The notes under the pieces: model-generated | The model's database searches: none | Told to the model about the DNA's origin: nothing | What the model saw: the letters and a program-made list of their open reading frames with translations, nothing else | Part shown: positions 1 to 5,741 of the stretch, piece after piece | How positions within the stretch are numbered: position 1 is the stretch's first letter | How the letters are laid out: each line of letters begins with the position of its first letter | Origin: Planctomycetota bacterium | GTDB lineage: Bacteria; Planctomycetota; SZUA-567 | Direction of reading: 5' to 3' | NCBI GenBank assembly: GCA_031270145.1 | Contig: JAISYD010000367.1 | Location: 1 to 7,056 of the forward strand | DNA length: 7,056 bases | Made by a program: the position numbers and the translations under genes

Positions 1-2
1 GC

Positions 3-146
3 ATCGCCGAGGCGTTTTACCAAATGCCGCCGGAGAATCTGGTTTCCTTCGCCAAGGCTAAGCTGACCCCGGAAATGCGGGAGGTGCTGGCGCGCTTCGA
101 AAGCCGCCGGCCGGCGCCGGTTAAAGCCAAGGAAATCGACGGATAG
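3..146 (+). CDS. C-terminal end of an unidentified protein (partial)
   Basis: The last 47 codons of a gene that enters from the left edge and ends with TAG at 144-146. The residues read IAEAFYQMPPENLVSFAKAK and then a charged helix-like stretch (LTPEMREVLARFESRR), finishing in a Pro/Lys-rich tail ending KEIDG. GC-rich third positions and the ordinary amino-acid mix favour real coding sequence over chance. I do not recognise the family from this fragment, and no motif fixes a function. The gene points towards the broken metal-transport genes on the other strand, and its stop lies only about 30 bases from where P-type ATPase similarity ends. A rearrangement may therefore have joined the two regions here. 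Confidence 0.6.
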   Translation: MAEAFYQMPPENLVSFAKAKLTPEMREVLARFESRRPAPVKAKEIDG

Positions 147-176
147 GGTCTTGTTATATTTTTGCGGCGATGAATC

Positions 177-425
177 CTCGCCGATATACACCGAAGCCGT
201 CATGGCGATGGTGATGAGCAGGGCGGAGGATATCCGCTTTTCAAAAATGACGCGGTACAAGGCAATGCCCGCCAACGGCGGTCCGGAAATAACCATGGAC
301 GCCCATGCGGGATCGACCGCGACTTTTGTCTTCGTGCCCAGCAGGATCAGGCTGACGGCGAGAAACACGCCGGATATCATGGTCATGGGCAGCCGCGAGA
401 GTGAATCATAAATGCGCCGTATCAT
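177..425 (-). pseudogene. Truncated heavy-metal (P1B-type) ATPase, N-terminal stump
   Basis: Reading leftwards from the ATG at 425-423, about 83 codons resemble the start of heavy-metal-translocating P-type ATPases that lack an N-terminal HMA domain. They run MIRRIYDSLSRLPMTMISGV, a first hydrophobic helix (about residues 14-30), then DPAW, a second hydrophobic stretch (about 41-60), and RISSALLITIAMTASVYIGE. Family members continue after IGE with an FAAGE-like helix. Here the frame diverges. A shift of two bases would give FIAAKI and then a TAA, so decay may include a frameshift. Everything essential is absent: the CPx metal helix, the TGE actuator loop, the DKTG phosphorylation site and the ATP-binding domain, some 600 residues. 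An AAGGGG Shine-Dalgarno at 437-432 lies 6 bases before the ATG, and the start is 13 bases past the csoR stop, so the two were an operon. The identification is by memory of the family; metal specificity cannot be given. Confidence 0.72.
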
Positions 426-438
426 GCTTGGCCCCTTG

Positions 439-714
439 TCAGCCAATGCGGGAAAATTGCTCGATGGCCGAGGACAGACGTTTGATCACGGCATTGCCGT
501 CGCCATCCTTGATTCCGTTCAGAACGCAATGCCGCAAATGTCCTTCGAGCACCGTTTGTCCGGTTTTATGCAGCGCCGCCTTTGCCGAACCGATTTGGGT
601 CAGGATTTCCTCGCACGGGCGGTCGTCCCCGATCATCTTGATGATTCCCCGCACTTGTCCCTCGATGCGCTTAAGCCGCTTTGTGACCGCGTTCACATCC
701 ATGCATTGCTTCAT
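439..714 (-). CDS. csoR: CsoR/RcnR-family metal-sensing repressor, probably Cu(I)-type
   Basis: A 91-residue all-helical DNA-binding repressor of the CsoR/RcnR (DUF156) family, complete in length. The family signature near the N terminus, RLKRIEGQVRGI, is clear. The Cu(I) ligand set is present with the exact CsoR spacing: Cys34 (in DRPCEEIL), His59 and Cys63 (in GHLRHC), that is C-x24-H-x3-C. This separates it from RcnR (C-H-H) and formaldehyde-type FrmR proteins. Copper binding would release the protein from DNA and derepress the operon. The start was set at ATG 714-712 because a GAAAGGA Shine-Dalgarno lies 5 bases upstream. An ATG at 738 has no such site and falls within the operator. The gene precedes the truncated P1B ATPase, its expected efflux target, so the sensor now lacks an intact partner here. 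Copper is inferred from the ligands; other soft metals or persulfide sensing are possible. Confidence 0.9.
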   Translation of the reverse strand: MKQCMDVNAVTKRLKRIEGQVRGIIKMIGDDRPCEEILTQIGSAKAALHKTGQTVLEGHLRHCVLNGIKDGDGNAVIKRLSSAIEQFSRIG

Positions 715-731
715 CGCCGTCCTTTCATATA

Positions 732-755
732 ATACCATATACCCCTATATCCTAT
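732..755 (-). promoter_or_regulatory. Operator for the CsoR-family repressor
   Basis: A 24-bp near-perfect inverted repeat: arms ATACCATATA (732-741) and TATATCCTAT (746-755), matching at 8 of 10 positions, around a CCCC core. AT-rich inverted arms flanking a short G/C tract are the known architecture of CsoR/RcnR/FrmR operators. It lies just upstream of csoR and overlaps the predicted -10 box, as expected for autorepression by blocking RNA polymerase. I see no divergent target gene, so it should serve only the csoR operon. Confidence 0.7.
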
Positions 756-777
756 CGTGATTTTCGGTCATGGTCAA
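749..777 (-). promoter_or_regulatory. Probable csoR promoter
   Basis: Read on the minus strand, TTGACC (777-772) and TAGGAT (754-749) are separated by 17 bases, giving a plausible sigma70 promoter with a near-consensus -35 and a moderate -10. The -10 box lies inside the inverted-repeat operator, and transcription would start near 742, about 28 bases before the csoR start codon. The position relative to the operator supports the call. No experimental support is visible. Confidence 0.5.
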
Positions 778-1178
778 ATCGGAAGCGGGAAAGGAATGAT
801 CAGCGGTGAGACGCGCATAAGGGCACACCGGCGCGTAACGGACGTTTACCGGGATTTTTGGGCATTTAGCAAGGTGTCCGGGGCGTGGTTTTTGATGGGG
901 ATGCCGCGTCACGGCGTAACGACCGTCAATCCCGGTGTGTGTTTGGCAAGTGTGTCGACGCGGCGAACCGCTTACGCCACCAACCGCCGATAGGTTGCGC
1001 TTTGCGCGTGATCAGGATACACCGGCATTTTGGGATACGGCGGCGTTTTTCCCGCGTTTTTTTGCGGTGCAGGGTAAAATGGCCTTCCGATCCCGAGAGG
1101 TTCGTTCTCGAGCCGCTACAGCCCGTCATTTCGCAGGTATCTCGAAATACCTTTAATTCCATAACATGCTGCGATTAA
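778..1178. other. Non-coding stretch with no recognisable gene
   Basis: About 400 bases without a credible gene on either strand. The short open frames have no ribosome-binding sites and no familiar motifs. The sequence is richer in T-runs (for example around 1046-1066) than the inositol genes. It contains small hairpins such as CGAGA/TCTCG (1094-1110) but no RNA gene I can identify. It looks like decayed or intergenic DNA between the copper-sensor promoter and the SRAP remnant. Confidence 0.5.
1135..1152. repeat. Perfect 6-bp inverted repeat (hairpin or operator)
   Basis: AGGTAT and ATACCT flank the 6-base spacer CTCGAA, followed on the plus strand by a weak TTTAATT tail. It could be a small hairpin or a regulator site left from decayed genes. 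It has too few T residues to be called a terminator. Confidence 0.3.
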
Positions 1179-1199
1179 AGAGATATATGGCGAATTACA

Positions 1200-1307
1200 G
1201 TCCTGGCGGAGGAAGGGCCGGCGCGGATCGGCCGGCCGGGAGCCTTCGCCATAATCACCACCGAGGCCAACGCGGAAGTGCGGCCGGCGCATGACCGGAT
1301 GCCGGTA
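1200..1307 (+). pseudogene. Remnant of an SRAP (YedK/HMCES-like) gene, C-terminal part
   Basis: In one forward frame the translation contains FAIITTEANAEV (from 1245) followed by HDRMPV (to 1307), preceded by a plausible EEGPARIGRPGA stretch. This ITTEAN...H(D/N)RMP pair is the signature of the C-terminal half of SOS-response-associated peptidase (SRAP) proteins, which crosslink to abasic sites in single-stranded DNA. The His of HDRMP is one of the active-site residues. The rest is missing: the N-terminal Met-Cys nucleophile (MCGR), the WGL region and the GFYEW region are not seen upstream, a TAA stop sits in frame at 1176, and after MPV the frame runs to a TAA at 1377 without family similarity. 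The gene was evidently lost by deletion and decay, leaving only this island. Confidence 0.7.
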
Positions 1308-1360
1308 TCCCGCCATGTCGCCGGCCTGGGTCGGGTTGGTGAAAAACAACCCATTGGAAC

Positions 1361-1374
1361 AAAAGCGCTTAAAA
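1361..1374. promoter_or_regulatory. Possible distal AAGCGCTT operator (LacI-type)
   Basis: The sequence AAAAGCGCTTAAAA is centred on the perfect 8-bp palindrome AAGCGCTT with a central CpG, the layout of LacI-family operators. A second AAGCGCTT lies at 1711-1718, just before iolD. Two matching sites about 350 bp apart around a strong promoter could allow repression by looping. No regulator gene is in the window, so this is inference from sequence shape. Confidence 0.35.
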
Positions 1375-1415
1375 TTTAAGGAAACCGGGCGGTGGTTGGC
1401 TCGATTTCCTTTAAA
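1375..1415. repeat. Inverted repeat beside the MITE
   Basis: TTTAAGGAAA (1375-1384) can pair with TTTCCTTTAAA (1405-1415) if one A is bulged, leaving a loop of about 20 bases. Its right arm runs into the left boundary of the MITE, so it probably predates the insertion, and the TTTAA of that arm supplied the target. No T-run follows, so I do not call it a terminator. Confidence 0.4.
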
Positions 1416-1566
1416 AGCGTGTTGTTAAATACCGGATCCCCCGGGTTGGACAAGGAAAAAGTCGCCGGCGGGATGATTTTTGGCCGGCGGTCAGGGGTAA
1501 AAATCATCCGAGAAGCGGCTTTTGACGCGGTATAACCCGGGCGATCCGGCATTTAACAACACGCTC
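1415..1566. mobile_element. 152-bp MITE-like element with 33-bp terminal inverted repeats
   Basis: The left terminal repeat (1415-1447) begins AAGCGTGTTGTTAAAT. The reverse complement of the right terminal repeat (1534-1566) begins GAGCGTGTTGTTAAAT, and the two match at 30 of 33 positions. Both ends are flanked by TAA (1412-1414 and 1567-1569), a 3-bp target duplication. The interior (1448-1533) encodes nothing and holds a second perfect 11-bp inverted repeat. Short length, long terminal repeats, target duplication and no transposase fit a miniature inverted-repeat transposable element moved in trans. A TNA-type duplication is known for part of the IS5 family, but the parent family is a guess. 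The element sits between the two AAGCGCTT sites upstream of iolD. Confidence 0.82.
1471..1509. repeat. Internal 11-bp inverted repeat of the MITE
   Basis: GGATGATTTTT (1471-1481) and AAAAATCATCC (1499-1509) are exact inverted repeats around a 17-base loop, nested in the larger terminal repeats. If transcribed, the element would fold into a long two-tier hairpin. Confidence 0.8.
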
Positions 1567-1604
1567 TAAAAGTCGACACAAAGAGCCGCCCGTCCCGGCA
1601 AGGA

Positions 1605-1633
1605 TTGACATCCGCCGGGTGGACGGTTATACT
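1605..1633 (+). promoter_or_regulatory. Near-consensus sigma70 promoter for the iol cluster
   Basis: TTGACA (1605-1610) and TATACT (1628-1633) are separated by exactly 17 bases; the -35 is perfect and the -10 matches 5 of 6. Transcription should start near 1640, leaving a leader of about 100 bases before iolD. It lies just outside the right end of the MITE. Such a strong core promoter implies control by a repressor, possibly acting at the AAGCGCTT site in the leader. Confidence 0.8.
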
Positions 1634-1689
1634 CCTTGACTTGATAGGCGTTCCCGGGTTGCGAAAAATGTCGCCTTCCTTCCGCGCCG

Positions 1690-1720
1690 CCTCCGGGGGG
1701 CCGGGGAGGAAAGCGCTTGC
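1690..1720 (+). promoter_or_regulatory. iolD leader: small hairpin and possible AAGCGCTT operator
   Basis: In the leader, CCTCC (1690-1694) can pair with GGAGG (1705-1709). Immediately after comes GAAAGCGCTTGC (1709-1720), containing the same AAGCGCTT palindrome (1711-1718) as the upstream site. A repressor bound here, about 70 bases after the predicted start point, would act as a roadblock or as the proximal partner of a loop. The regulator is unknown. Confidence 0.4.
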
Positions 1721-1738
1721 TCTGGAAGGCGGACCCCC

Positions 1739-3664
1739 ATGGCGACAACCATCAGGATGACGACGGGACAGGCGCTGGTGCGTTTTCTCGACAACCAGTA
1801 CGTGTCCTTCGACGGCGTCGAAAACAAGTTCGTCGAGGGCTACGCCGCCATTTTCGGCCACGGATTCGTGGTGGGGGTGGGACAGGCGCTCGAGTCGGAC
1901 CCGGGCGGGCTCAAGGTTTACATGGGGAGGAACGAGCAGGGCATGGCGCACATGGCGACCGGCTTCGCCAAGCAGAACAACCGCCGCAAAATCATCGCCT
2001 GCGGATCGTCCATCGGGCCGGGGGCGGCGAACATGATCACCGCCGCGGCCACCGCCACCGTCAACAACCTCCCCCTGCTTCTTTTCCCCAGCGACACCTT
2101 CTCCACCCGCCAGCCCGATCCGGTGCTACAGCAAATCGAATTGCCGGAAAGCCTAGCCTACACCACCAACGACGCCTTCAAGGCGGTTTGCCGCTATTGG
2201 GATCGGGTCTCCCGGCCGGAGACGCTCATGACCGCCCTGGTCAACGCCATGCGCGTCCTCACCGATCCCGCCGCCGCCGGGGCGGTGTGCGTGTCGCTGC
2301 CCCAGGACGTCCAGGGCGAGGCGTGGGACTTCCCGGAATACTTCTTCCGGAAGCGGGTCCACCGCATCCCTCGGCGCCTTCCGGCCGGGGAGGAGTTGGC
2401 GGCGGCGGCGGATCTGATCCGGGCCAGCCGGCGCCCGCTCCTTGTCGTCGGCGGCGGGGTGCGCTATTCCGAGGCCGGCGGGGCGGTCGCCCGGTTCTGC
2501 GAGGAGCGCGAAATCCCCCTGGCCGAGACCCAGGCGGGCAAGAGCGCCGTCCCTGGCGGCCACCCCCTCAATCTCGGCGGCATCGGCGTCACCGGCAACC
2601 TCGCCGCCAACCGGCTGGCGGGGCGGGCCGACCTGATAATCGGCGTCGGCACCAGGTTCACCGATTTCACCACCGCCTCCAAATCCCTCTTCGCCCGGCC
2701 GGACCTCCCGGTGGTGACCGTCAACGTCTCGAATTTCCACGCCCTGAAGCTCGACGCCCTGCCGGTGGTCGGCGACGCCAAGGCCGGGATTGAGGGCCTG
2801 GGGGCGAGGCTGGAAGGCTACCGGACCGGCCTCGCCGGGGAGGCGGCCGCCGCCAAGGCCGAATGGGCGGCGGAAACGAGGCGCCTCTCCCTCCTCGTCC
2901 ACTCGCCGGGGGCGGAGCCCGAGGTCGCGATTCGCGATCCCCGCACCCTCGATGAATTCAACCAATTGACCGGGGGCGAGATTCACCAGGCCGCCGCCCT
3001 CGCCCTAATCCGGAAGATCATTCCCGCCGACGCCATCGTGGTCGGGGCCGCCGGGAGCCTCCCCGGGGATCTCCAGCGGATGTGGGAGACCGACGCCCGG
3101 GACTCCTACCACATGGAATACGGCTACTCCTGCATGGGCTACGAAATCGCCGCCGCCCTCGGGGCGAAACTGGCCCGCCCGGATCGCGAGGTCTACGCCC
3201 TGTGCGGGGACGGCAGCTACCTGATGCTCCATTCCGAGCTGGTCACCGCCATCCAGGAGGGGGCGAAGATCAACGTCCTGCTTTTCGACAACGCCGGCTT
3301 CGGCTGCATCAACAACCTCCAGATGGGGAAGGGCGTGGGGTCGCTGGCGACCGAGTTCCGCCGCCGCGATTCCGCCGGGGGTCTGGCGGGTGATCTCCTG
3401 GCCATCGACTTCGCCATGTCGGCCCGCGCCTACGGCGCCAAGGGCTACACCGCCCGCACCCTGGACGAACTCCGGGCCGCGCTCGAGGCTTCCCTCGAGG
3501 ACGGGGTCGCCACCCTAATCGACATCAAGACGCTCCCCAAGAGCATGACCCACGACTACGGGGCCTGGTGGCACGTCGGGGTCGCCGAGGTCACCGACAG
3601 CGAGCGGGGCCGCGAAGCCCACCGGGACAAGGTGGAAATGCTTAAAAGGGCGCGGGCGTATTGA
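1739..3664 (+). CDS. iolD: 3D-(3,5/4)-trihydroxycyclohexane-1,2-dione hydrolase
   Basis: A thiamine-diphosphate enzyme of myo-inositol catabolism. It cleaves the ring of trihydroxycyclohexane-1,2-dione with water to give 5-deoxy-D-glucuronate in the cytoplasm. The 641 residues are close to Bacillus IolD, and similarity runs end to end. The N-terminal TPP-PYR domain (about 1-190) contains the activating Glu66 in YMGRNEQGMAH, and GPGAANM and TFSTRQPDPVLQQ follow. The central domain (about 200-360) has ETQAGKS and DLIIGVGTRFTDF. The C-terminal TPP-PP domain (about 400-600) has AGSLPGDLQRMW, EYGYSCMGYE, and the cofactor motif GDGS (490-493) through N518 and GFGCINN. The end GAWWHVGVAEV is also characteristic. 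The start at 1739 has a GGAAGG Shine-Dalgarno about 9 bases upstream; Met7 is a less likely alternative. It is the first gene after the strong promoter, with iolE 56 bases downstream. No key residue appears to be missing. Confidence 0.97.
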   Translation: MATTIRMTTGQALVRFLDNQYVSFDGVENKFVEGYAAIFGHGFVVGVGQALESDPGGLKVYMGRNEQGMAHMATGFAKQNNRRKIIACGSSIGPGAANMITAAATATVNNLPLLLFPSDTFSTRQPDPVLQQIELPESLAYTTNDAFKAVCRYWDRVSRPETLMTALVNAMRVLTDPAAAGAVCVSLPQDVQGEAWDFPEYFFRKRVHRIPRRLPAGEELAAAADLIRASRRPLLVVGGGVRYSEAGGAVARFCEEREIPLAETQAGKSAVPGGHPLNLGGIGVTGNLAANRLAGRADLIIGVGTRFTDFTTASKSLFARPDLPVVTVNVSNFHALKLDALPVVGDAKAGIEGLGARLEGYRTGLAGEAAAAKAEWAAETRRLSLLVHSPGAEPEVAIRDPRTLDEFNQLTGGEIHQAAALALIRKIIPADAIVVGAAGSLPGDLQRMWETDARDSYHMEYGYSCMGYEIAAALGAKLARPDREVYALCGDGSYLMLHSELVTAIQEGAKINVLLFDNAGFGCINNLQMGKGVGSLATEFRRRDSAGGLAGDLLAIDFAMSARAYGAKGYTARTLDELRAALEASLEDGVATLIDIKTLPKSMTHDYGAWWHVGVAEVTDSERGREAHRDKVEMLKRARAY

Positions 3665-3680
3665 AGCCGGCTTGAAGCGC

Positions 3681-3703
3681 CCGGCCGCCGGATCGGCGGC
3701 CGG
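3681..3703 (+). repeat. Perfect GC hairpin between iolD and iolE
   Basis: CCGGCCGCCG (3681-3690) and CGGCGGCCGG (3694-3703) form a perfect 10-bp stem (9 bp if the loop opens to GGATC). No T-run follows, and the iolE ribosome site begins a few bases later, so a transcript stabiliser or processing site is likelier than a full terminator. Confidence 0.7.
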
Positions 3704-3720
3704 ATCGGGAAAGGGCGGCC

Positions 3721-4617
3721 ATGTTCGCGCCGGGACAAGTCAAGCTGGGCATCGCCCCCATCGCCTGGACCAACGACGACCTGCCGGATTTGGGCGGGGG
3801 GAACACCTTCGAGCAGTGCGTCAGCGAAATGGCCCTGGCCGGCTTCGCCGGGACCGAAATCGGCAACAAGTATCCCCGCGATCCCGCCGTCCTCCGCCGG
3901 GCCCTGGAAATCCGGGGGCTGGAAGTCGCCAACGCCTGGTTCAGTTCCTTCCTGACCACCCGGCCCCACCCGGAGACCGAGGCGAGGTTCGTCGAGGCCT
4001 GCGATTTCCTCCGGGCCGTCGGGGCGGGGCTTATCGGGGTGTCGGAGCAGGGCGGAAGCATCCAGGGGCGGCCGGACGCCCCCATCTTCGGGAGGAAGCC
4101 GATCCTGGACGGCGACGGCTGGAGGCGCCTGGCCGCCGGTCTGGACCGGCTGGGGGCCGTCGCCGCCGGCAAGGGGATGAGGCTGGTCTACCATCACCAC
4201 CTGGGGACGGTCGTCCAGACCGGCCCGGAAACCGATCGGCTCATGGAATCCACGGATCCGGAACTGGTGGGCCTGCTGTTCGACACCGGGCACTTCGCCT
4301 ACGCCGGCGAACCGCCCCTGGAGATGCTGAAGAGGCATTTGCCCCGGGTCCGGCACGTCCACCTCAAGGACGTCCGCCCCGACCGGATTGGGCGGGTGCG
4401 GGAGGGAAGGTTGAGTTTCCTCGAGGGCGTGCGCCTGGGAACCTTCACCGTGCCGGGCGACGGCGGCCTGGATTTCGCCCCGATTTTCGCGGCTCTCGCC
4501 GAGGGCGGCTACCGGGGCTGGCTGCTGGTGGAGGCCGAGCAGGACCCGGCCGCCGCCAACCCCTTCGAATACGCGGTGAAGGCGAGAAGGTACCTCGGGG
4601 AGCGCGCCGGAATCTGA
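3721..4617 (+). CDS. iolE: Inosose dehydratase (2-keto-myo-inositol dehydratase)
   Basis: Removes water from 2-keto-myo-inositol to give trihydroxycyclohexane-1,2-dione, the substrate of the preceding gene product. The 298-residue protein is a TIM-barrel (AP endonuclease-2 type) metal enzyme of normal family length. IolE signatures appear in order: LGIAPIAWTNDD near the N terminus, GTEIGNKYP, WFSSF, VSEQGGSIQG, the histidine cluster YHHHLGT (157-163), DTGH (188-191), HVHLKD (212-217), FTVPGDGGLDF and VEAEQDPAAANP (from 270). The acidic residues and His in the DTGH, HVH and VEAEQD segments are the expected metal-binding positions. An AAAGGG ribosome site lies about 5 bases before ATG 3721. The stop is followed after about 40 bases by the permease start, consistent with one transcript. 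It has no NTA-ATC codon pairs, unlike three of its neighbours. Confidence 0.96.
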   Translation: MFAPGQVKLGIAPIAWTNDDLPDLGGGNTFEQCVSEMALAGFAGTEIGNKYPRDPAVLRRALEIRGLEVANAWFSSFLTTRPHPETEARFVEACDFLRAVGAGLIGVSEQGGSIQGRPDAPIFGRKPILDGDGWRRLAAGLDRLGAVAAGKGMRLVYHHHLGTVVQTGPETDRLMESTDPELVGLLFDTGHFAYAGEPPLEMLKRHLPRVRHVHLKDVRPDRIGRVREGRLSFLEGVRLGTFTVPGDGGLDFAPIFAALAEGGYRGWLLVEAEQDPAAANPFEYAVKARRYLGERAGI

Positions 4618-4658
4618 GACGGTCTCCGGCGGCTTTCCCGGGCGGGGAGGAGAACGGC

Positions 4659-5639
4659 ATGAATTCGAGAATTTCGGATTTTTTGCGGAAATTCGGTTCG
4701 CTAATCGGGTTGCTCCTGCTGTGCGGCATCCTGTCCGTCTGGTCCGATAAATTCCGGACGATTCCCAACCTGCTCAACATCCTCCGGCAATCGTCCATCA
4801 CCGCCATTCTCGCCCTGGCGGTCCTGCTCCCCATCCTCACCGGCGGGATCGATCTTTCGGTGGGGTCCATCCAGGGCTTCACCATGTGCTTCATGGCTTA
4901 CCTGGTGGTGCGCTCGGGCATTCCCGTCCTTTCGTTCTCGGTCGTGGGGATCCTCCTGACCCTTCTGGTGGGGGCGGGCATGGGATTCGCCAACGGCCTC
5001 CTCCTCACCAAGCTCAAACTTCCGCATCCCTTCATCTCCACCCTCGGCATGCTCAACATCGCCCGCGGGCTGGCCCTCATAATCACCGACGGCATGCCCA
5101 TTTCCGGCCTGCCGCCGGCGGTCCGCTGGCTCGGATCGGCCGACGTCCACGGCTTTCCGGTCTGCGCCCTCCTGGTCATCGCCGTCTGCGCCGTCTATTA
5201 CGGCATCCTCAACCACACCCCCTTCGGGCGCTACGTCTACTCCATAGGCGGCAGCCGCGAGGCGGCGCGGCTGTCCGGGGTCAACGTCGATCGGGTCATG
5301 AACCTGGTGTTTGTCAGCGCCGGCTTCCTCTCCGCCCTGGCCGGCGTCGTCCTGGCCGGCCGAGTCAATTCCGGCTATCCCCTGGCCGGCCTCGGCTCCG
5401 AGCTGGACGCGATCGCCGGCGCGGTCATCGGCGGCGCCTCCCTCTTCGGGGGCGAGGGAACGGTCATCGGCACCATGATCGGCGTCCTAATCATGGGCGT
5501 TCTCCGCAACGGCCTCAACCTCCTGAACGTCTCCTCGTTCTGGCAGCAGGTCATCATCGGGGCGGTGGTGGTGCTGGCGGTATGGGTCGATGTCCTGCGG
5601 CGCTCGGCCGAATACAAGGCGGCGGCGAAGAGGATGTGA
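4659..5639 (+). CDS. ABC sugar transporter permease, RbsC-type (probable inositol importer)
   Basis: Inner-membrane permease of the ribose/xylose/inositol class of ABC importers (BPD_transp_2). The 326 residues are mostly hydrophobic, with roughly eight to ten membrane segments starting at about residue 12. Family landmarks are NLLNILRQSS, the LTGGIDLSVGS segment (about 61-70), HPFISTLGMLNIARGLALI, the ATPase-contact loop FGRYVYSIGGSREAARLSGV (about 189-208), and DAIAGAVIGGASLFGGEGTV with a C-terminal FWQQVIIGAVVVLAVWVD. The start is ATG 4659, preceded by a strong GGGGAGGAG site; an open frame reaching back over iolE is only an overlap. It stands between iolE and the binding-protein gene, so myo-inositol or a related cyclitol is the inferred cargo. 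No ABC ATPase gene is present in the window, though one is needed for function. Substrate cannot be read from sequence. Confidence 0.93.
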   Translation: MNSRISDFLRKFGSLIGLLLLCGILSVWSDKFRTIPNLLNILRQSSITAILALAVLLPILTGGIDLSVGSIQGFTMCFMAYLVVRSGIPVLSFSVVGILLTLLVGAGMGFANGLLLTKLKLPHPFISTLGMLNIARGLALIITDGMPISGLPPAVRWLGSADVHGFPVCALLVIAVCAVYYGILNHTPFGRYVYSIGGSREAARLSGVNVDRVMNLVFVSAGFLSALAGVVLAGRVNSGYPLAGLGSELDAIAGAVIGGASLFGGEGTVIGTMIGVLIMGVLRNGLNLLNVSSFWQQVIIGAVVVLAVWVDVLRRSAEYKAAAKRM

Positions 5640-5661
5640 AGTGCGCGGGTACGGGCGGAAC

Positions 5662-5680
5662 GGGCGGTTTTTGTCCGCCC
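5662..5680 (+). repeat. Hairpin after the permease gene
   Basis: GGGCGG (5662-5667) and CCGCCC (5675-5680) form a perfect stem around TTTTTGT. The T residues are in the loop, not after the stem, so it is not a standard terminator. It lies in the 102-base gap before the binding-protein gene and may protect transcripts or set the ratio between permease and binding protein. Confidence 0.5.
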
Positions 5681-5706
5681 CCGTAGGCGGGGCGGAGGGA
5701 GGATAC

Positions 5707-5720
5707 GCGCCGAGAGGCGC
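5707..5720 (+). repeat. Hairpin with GAGA tetraloop before the binding-protein gene
   Basis: GCGCC (5707-5711), loop GAGA, and GGCGC (5716-5720). GAGA is a GNRA tetraloop, which makes such RNA hairpins unusually stable. It ends 21 bases before the start of the solute-binding protein gene, leaving the AGGGAGGG ribosome site free. Confidence 0.5.
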
Positions 5721-5741
5721 CTTGGCAAGAAAGGGAGGGTT

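Noticed and set aside
165..183. Hairpin CGGCGA/TCGCCG as a terminator between the convergent genes.
   Set aside because: The T-run lies before the stem on the plus strand, and no T-run follows the stem on either strand.
151..411. Forward open frame opposite the ATPase stump.
   Set aside because: No ribosome site or familiar motif, and the opposite strand shows clear P1B-ATPase similarity.
1..425. The minus-strand frame of the ATPase stump stays open to the left edge, which would suggest a longer novel protein.
   Set aside because: Left of about 177 it lies opposite a credible forward gene end and loses all family similarity; GC-rich antisense frames often stay open by chance.
1040..1070. 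GCGG/CCGC stem followed by seven T residues as a terminator.
   Set aside because: The stem is only about 4 bp and there is no gene immediately upstream to terminate.
1333..1352. GGGTTG/CAACCC hairpin as a terminator or attachment site.
   Set aside because: The stem is only 6 bp, there is no T-tract on either side, and no matching copy is seen elsewhere in the window.
2153..2986. Long minus-strand open frame within iolD.
   Set aside because: Antisense shadow of a highly conserved gene; the composition (Gly, Arg, Pro, Ala rich) is typical of such shadows.
3672..4658. Upstream extension of the permease frame through iolE.
   Set aside because: It overlaps iolE in another frame and encodes Gly/Arg/Pro-rich sequence; the permease similarity and ribosome site begin at 4659.
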